From assembly GCF_016793705.1 (NCBI RefSeq), contig NZ_JAEULO010000068.1, positions 227,533 through 291,532 of the forward strand: a stretch of DNA of 64,000 nt, given 5' to 3'. Source of the stretch: Tabrizicola sp. (lineage in GTDB: Bacteria; Pseudomonadota; Alphaproteobacteria; Rhodobacterales; Rhodobacteraceae). The position numbers and the translations under genes are program-made. Below the pieces are notes generated by a model. It ran no database searches and was not told where the DNA came from. It worked only from the letters and a program-made list of their open reading frames with translations. Positions 61,552 through 64,000 of this stretch are shown here, in pieces; positions within the stretch are counted from its first letter, which is position 1, and each line of letters begins with the position of its first letter.

Positions 61552-61865
61552 GCGGTGCCCTCCATGCCCTGACAGGCGCGGAAGGTGTCAAGGCGGCCCT
61601 TCCCGAAGCGAACCGCCTCAACTGTCTCGGGGCCACACCCCAGCACGTCCGCCGCGTCGGCAGCAGCGTCACCCGTCCGAGTCGCATAGTCGCTGATGTT
61701 GTCCAGGATGACCGCCAGGTCAGCAGGGCCGCTGTTCAGGCCCTTTGTCGCCGCCTCTCGCGTCAGCGCGGCCAAAATGGCGATGTAACCCAGAAGACGG
61801 GCTTGCGGCGGCAGAGCCGTTTCGTCTGCGAGATGCGCAACGGGCTGTTGATCCGCGTCGGTCAT
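61548..61865 (-). CDS. hypothetical island protein
   Basis: 105-aa acidic helical protein (PPQARLLGYIAILAALTREA ATKGL, then DAADVLGCGPETVEAVRFGK). Its ATG overlaps the topoisomerase-like gene stop and its stop overlaps the micro-gene start. No motif recognised. Confidence 0.65.
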   Translation of the reverse strand: MTDADQQPVAHLADETALPPQARLLGYIAILAALTREAATKGLNSGPADLAVILDNISDYATRTGDAAADAADVLGCGPETVEAVRFGKGRLDTFRACQGMEGTA

Positions 61866-62758
61866 GCCGCCACCCCCAGCCGGTCGAGGAGCAACAGGCG
61901 TGCTTCAGCTTCGCGGGCCAACACATCCACCCGTACCGTCGCAATCTGCCTGGCCTCCACCGCATCCCGCACGATCTGCGACAGCAAATCCGGTGGAATG
62001 GCCTCTGCCTGAACGGTCTCGCCCTGAAAGGCTCGATTGTCGGTCGGTTTGGGCGGGGCAGTTGGCAGGCCCAGCGCCTCTGCCTGTGCCCGTGTCACGG
62101 CAAGGCGGGTGAAGTTCGGGAAAGGCCCGCCAAGGCTCTGCACCATCGCCGAGACGTCTTCCGCAAGCGCGCTGAACAGGTGGACGCCGCTAGGGTCATG
62201 GTCGCCGACATGCAGGATTTCGACGCCCTCGCTGAATCCTTGGGCATCGGCGATTTCGCGGGCAAGCTCGTGCTTCGCAGTCAGGCTGTCGAAGCCACCG
62301 GACGATAGGACAGGGATGCCGTAGTCGGCGACCGCAGAGGCCAGCATCGGGGCCATGCCCGAGGCTTCGCAAAGCAGCCAGAGACGCGTTGGCTGGCCCT
62401 CCTGCCGGTCAAGCCTGAAGTTCCGCGCGGCCCTGGCGACGCCTTGCAACCATTCCTGCGGCCCTGACCACACATCGCCGCCGTGCCGTGTCCCGCCATC
62501 GTCCCGGATCGCGTCAAAGGCGATGAACCCGGCGCGGCGGGCGCGGCCCAGCGTCTCGCAGAGCCGGGAATAGGCCTGTTCCGTCTTGTCGTAGCCATGC
62601 ACCCCAACAAGGCGATAGAAGACCTGCCGAATGGTGAGCGGCAGGTGCTCCTGATACTCGTCCAGCACACCGCGCACCTGCGCCAAAAGGGCCAGAGTGT
62701 CGGGCCGGGGGTTCCATGGCGCGAAGCCGCGCGGGCGGGTTTTCGGGCGCGCTTTCAT
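61862..62758 (-). CDS. Spo11/topoisomerase VI subunit A-like protein (mini-A type)
   Basis: 298 aa. Residues about 35-80 form the winged helix with the candidate nucleophile Tyr48 in LTIRQVFYRLVG; the Toprim domain follows with E131 (LLCEASG) and the DxD D186/D188 (HVGDHDPSG). These are the key residues of TopoVIA and Spo11, enzymes that break DNA via a 5'-phosphotyrosine. No B-subunit (GHKL ATPase) gene is in the window, as in the 'mini-A' families of mobile elements. It could nick or break element DNA in replication. Coupled on both sides by ATGA overlaps. Confidence 0.8.
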   Translation of the reverse strand: MKARPKTRPRGFAPWNPRPDTLALLAQVRGVLDEYQEHLPLTIRQVFYRLVGVHGYDKTEQAYSRLCETLGRARRAGFIAFDAIRDDGGTRHGGDVWSGPQEWLQGVARAARNFRLDRQEGQPTRLWLLCEASGMAPMLASAVADYGIPVLSSGGFDSLTAKHELAREIADAQGFSEGVEILHVGDHDPSGVHLFSALAEDVSAMVQSLGGPFPNFTRLAVTRAQAEALGLPTAPPKPTDNRAFQGETVQAEAIPPDLLSQIVRDAVEARQIATVRVDVLAREAEARLLLLDRLGVAA

Positions 62759-63075
62759 GCGGCCACCGGCTGGGTGGCCTTGCGAGCCACCTTCGATCTG
62801 AGGAAATAGCGCCCGTGGCGGCCCGGGAAATCGCCCCCGTGCGGCTCGTCTTCGCGGATGATGGTCAGCCCGTGCTCGTGCCGCAGATCGAAGACATAGG
62901 CATGCAGCCGAGGCCCGTTCATTTCGATAGCGGTAAGGCCGCGCGGGCCTGCCAGGATCAGCATTTCCAGCGCCCAGCGGTCGCGGCCCATCAAGACAAT
63001 TTCCCGCGTTTCTTTATCGGAGTCTTGGACCGTGTAGACCGCTCGGCCCCAGCGTTTCTGTTTCTCTTGGGTCAT
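62755..63075 (-). CDS. winged-helix phage-type protein
   Basis: 106 aa. MTQEKQKRWGRAVYTVQDSD then RDRWALEMLILAGPRGLTAI EMNGPRLHAYVFDLRHEHGL TIIREDEP: a helix-turn-helix/winged-helix unit often seen in prophages. ATG 63075 begins this conserved part; the open frame extends upstream as a less likely coding run. First gene of the coupled chain down to the initiator-like gene. Confidence 0.7.
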   Translation of the reverse strand: MTQEKQKRWGRAVYTVQDSDKETREIVLMGRDRWALEMLILAGPRGLTAIEMNGPRLHAYVFDLRHEHGLTIIREDEPHGGDFPGRHGRYFLRSKVARKATQPVAA

Positions 63076-63181
63076 ACTCTCTGCCTCATTGCGGGCAGGG
63101 TCGGATCGGGCTATATTCTGAGCATCCTGTAATGCCGTGAACGAATAGAGCCGCCGCCCTGCCGAGGTGTGGCGGTTTCGT

Positions 63182-63367
63182 TTAGGCGGCATGCGCCCGC
63201 GATTTCTCCCAAGCCTCAACTTCCGAGAGCCGCCAGCGGGTGCAGCCGGGTGTAAGGTTCACGGGTTTGGGGAAGGACGGATCAACCTTGGCCCAGCGCC
63301 AGGGGGTTGCCCTGTGGACGCCGTATCGGGCCGCGACTTGGGCGTCGGTGACGTAAACTTCTTGCAT
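63182..63367 (-). CDS. AlpA-type HTH excisionase/regulator
   Basis: 61 aa: MQEVYVTDAQVAARYGVHRA TPWRWAKVDPSFPKPVNLTP then RWRLSEVEAWEKSRAHAA. This is the AlpA/MerR-like HTH used as excisionase or activator of element integrases, with the ATPWRW wing and FPKPV turn. ATG 63367 follows AACATG context; earlier start 63382 adds five residues. It lies upstream of the replication-like chain on the same strand. Confidence 0.82.
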   Translation of the reverse strand: MQEVYVTDAQVAARYGVHRATPWRWAKVDPSFPKPVNLTPGCTRWRLSEVEAWEKSRAHAA

Positions 63368-63468
63368 GTTGCGCACTCCCACGGATTACGATGGGAGGCA
63401 GGGTATTGCCGCGAAGTTGGCGCAGCGAGATGATCAAAAAGCTCAAAAATGTTTCAGAAAGTTATGAT

Positions 63469-63888
63469 CTATTTCTGTTCTCGCTCTTTCGCTTCCTTAA
63501 GGTCAGCGAAGGCGCGTTTCAGTGACATCAAGCTGAAATCGTCGTCTAGAATGTCCAGCATCTCGCGGTGGACCTGCTTCCAAGACTTCGTCCGCTCGCT
63601 GCTACCGTAGTGTCGGAGGGCGGCTTCTGCAATTCTTTCACGTTTTTCCTTGGTTCTTCCCGGCCCTTTGGCCCGCTTCTGATGCTCGGTCTCTCTCTCG
63701 GGTGTAGCAGAATCGTCGATCCCATGAAGTGCATCGAGGTACGTCCTGAGGTCCTTCTCCAGAGACTCGAACTCGAGGATTTTCATGCAGAGTGCGCGGC
63801 CACGAAAACGGGCTGCCATCCAGTAGGCGTCGAGCCAATCGCTCAGCCTAAACCTGGCTGCTAGGGTCAGGACCCATTGATCTTCCAC
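63469..63888 (-). CDS. hypothetical protein, possibly cut at its 5' end by an IS
   Basis: 139 aa from GTG 63888 (VEDQWVLTLAARFRLSDWLD at the start, EIDDSATPERETEHQKRAKG P-type basic middle, and LKRAFADLKEAKEREQK at the end). The frame stays open to an in-frame TGA at about 63903, right where the IS begins, and no Shine-Dalgarno precedes the GTG. The true N-terminus may have been removed by the insertion. Internal ATG 63786 is another possible start. Function unknown. Confidence 0.5.
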   Translation of the reverse strand: MEDQWVLTLAARFRLSDWLDAYWMAARFRGRALCMKILEFESLEKDLRTYLDALHGIDDSATPERETEHQKRAKGPGRTKEKRERIAEAALRHYGSSERTKSWKQVHREMLDILDDDFSLMSLKRAFADLKEAKEREQK

Positions 63889-63889
63889 T

Positions 63890-64000
63890 TTCGGCGTGAT
63901 TCAGGCTCTGCGAGGAGACTGACCGATGAGCAACCTTTTCTGGCTGACCGAAGCGCAGATGGCGCGGCTGCAACCCTTCTTTCCCAAGAGCCATGGCAAG
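63890..64000 (+). mobile_element. IS5-type insertion sequence, left end (partial)
   Basis: The transposase start at 63926 is preceded by a short leader with GATTCAGGCTCTGCGAGGAG, which should hold the left inverted repeat; the exact tip and target duplication cannot be set because the right end is outside the window. Confidence 0.6.
63926..64000 (+). CDS. IS5 family transposase, N-terminal fragment (truncated by window end)
   Basis: The 25 visible residues, MSNLFWLTEAQMARLQPFFP then KSHGK, are the well-known start of IS5-type (IS427-like) transposases. AGGAG stands before ATG 63926. The rest lies outside the window. Confidence 0.85.
   Translation, partial: MSNLFWLTEAQMARLQPFFPKSHGK

Larger units (their letters stand above)
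51381..64000. mobile_element. accessory region, prophage/integrative-element-like
   Basis: From the tRNA-Ala on, genes become short, hypothetical and tightly packed, with a tyrosine integrase (56249-57730), XRE repressor, LexA-box SRAP gene, an AlpA-type excisionase and IS5-type transposase. I could not find a second copy of the tRNA 3' end, so the borders are not defined; the element may start later than 51,381 and run past the window. Confidence 0.6.

Noticed and set aside
51381-64000. CRISPR array or cas genes in the accessory region
   Set aside because: The only repeats are the five phased 21-nt units, which have uneven short spacing, no unique spacers of constant length and no cas gene nearby.

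Overview
The window is a high-GC alphaproteobacterial chromosome segment, most probably from the Rhodobacteraceae (Rhodobacter, Gemmobacter or Tabrizicola-like). The evidence is family resemblance: malyl-CoA lyase of the ethylmalonyl-CoA pathway, a split b/b' F0 ATP-synthase operon, a short GltX, a Zur/Znu divergon, class III alcohol dehydrogenase, tandem I78 inhibitors, and a direct-repeat type (GTTC-N7-GTTC) LexA box. No rRNA or CRISPR array is present.

Bases 1-51,380 look like ordinary core chromosome. In order they hold: RidA and a LysR regulator; a NYN RNase-like protein, YbaK and a Phd/VapC-type toxin-antitoxin pair; glutathione-dependent formaldehyde dehydrogenase; I78 inhibitors, cytochrome c' and a divergent sigma-54-like factor; a hydantoinase/oxoprolinase and tRNA-Met; a 1702-aa exonuclease-like/RecQ/UvrD fusion; 6-phosphogluconate dehydrogenase opposite cobyric acid synthase; the znuA/zur-znuC-znuB zinc system; agmatinase; a membrane-anchored C13 (caspase-fold) peptidase; a dimethylglycine dehydrogenase-like flavoprotein; the atpI-B-E-X-F operon; AzlC/AzlD; D-amino-acid transaminase with a DgcA-type epimerase; malyl-CoA lyase; a PfkB kinase; GltX; a MATE exporter; a tandem glycine riboswitch leading gcvT-gcvH-gcvP; an LLM monooxygenase with its flavin reductase; a second AzlC/AzlD pair; thioredoxin 2; and tRNA-Ala(CGC).

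From about 51,381 to the end the sequence changes to an accessory, prophage- or integrative-element-like region: many short overlapping genes, a tyrosine recombinase, an XRE repressor with operator palindromes, an SOS-controlled SRAP (abasic-site) gene, an AlpA-type excisionase and the start of an IS5-type transposase that may have cut a gene. Its most coherent part is a minus-strand chain (63,075 to 60,684) of six genes joined by 1-4 nt stop/start overlaps: a winged-helix protein, a Spo11/TopoVIA-like protein without a B subunit, an unknown protein, a 33-aa micro-protein, a PC4-like single-strand DNA-binding protein and a replication-initiator-like protein. The 3' end of the last gene carries five 21-nt iteron-like repeats that are read in all three frames, so they are conserved as DNA rather than as peptide. 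I read this as a candidate replication module of a mobile element.

Several families of short palindromic intergenic repeats recur through the core region and are reported separately. All functions come from reading motifs and translations; no database search was run.
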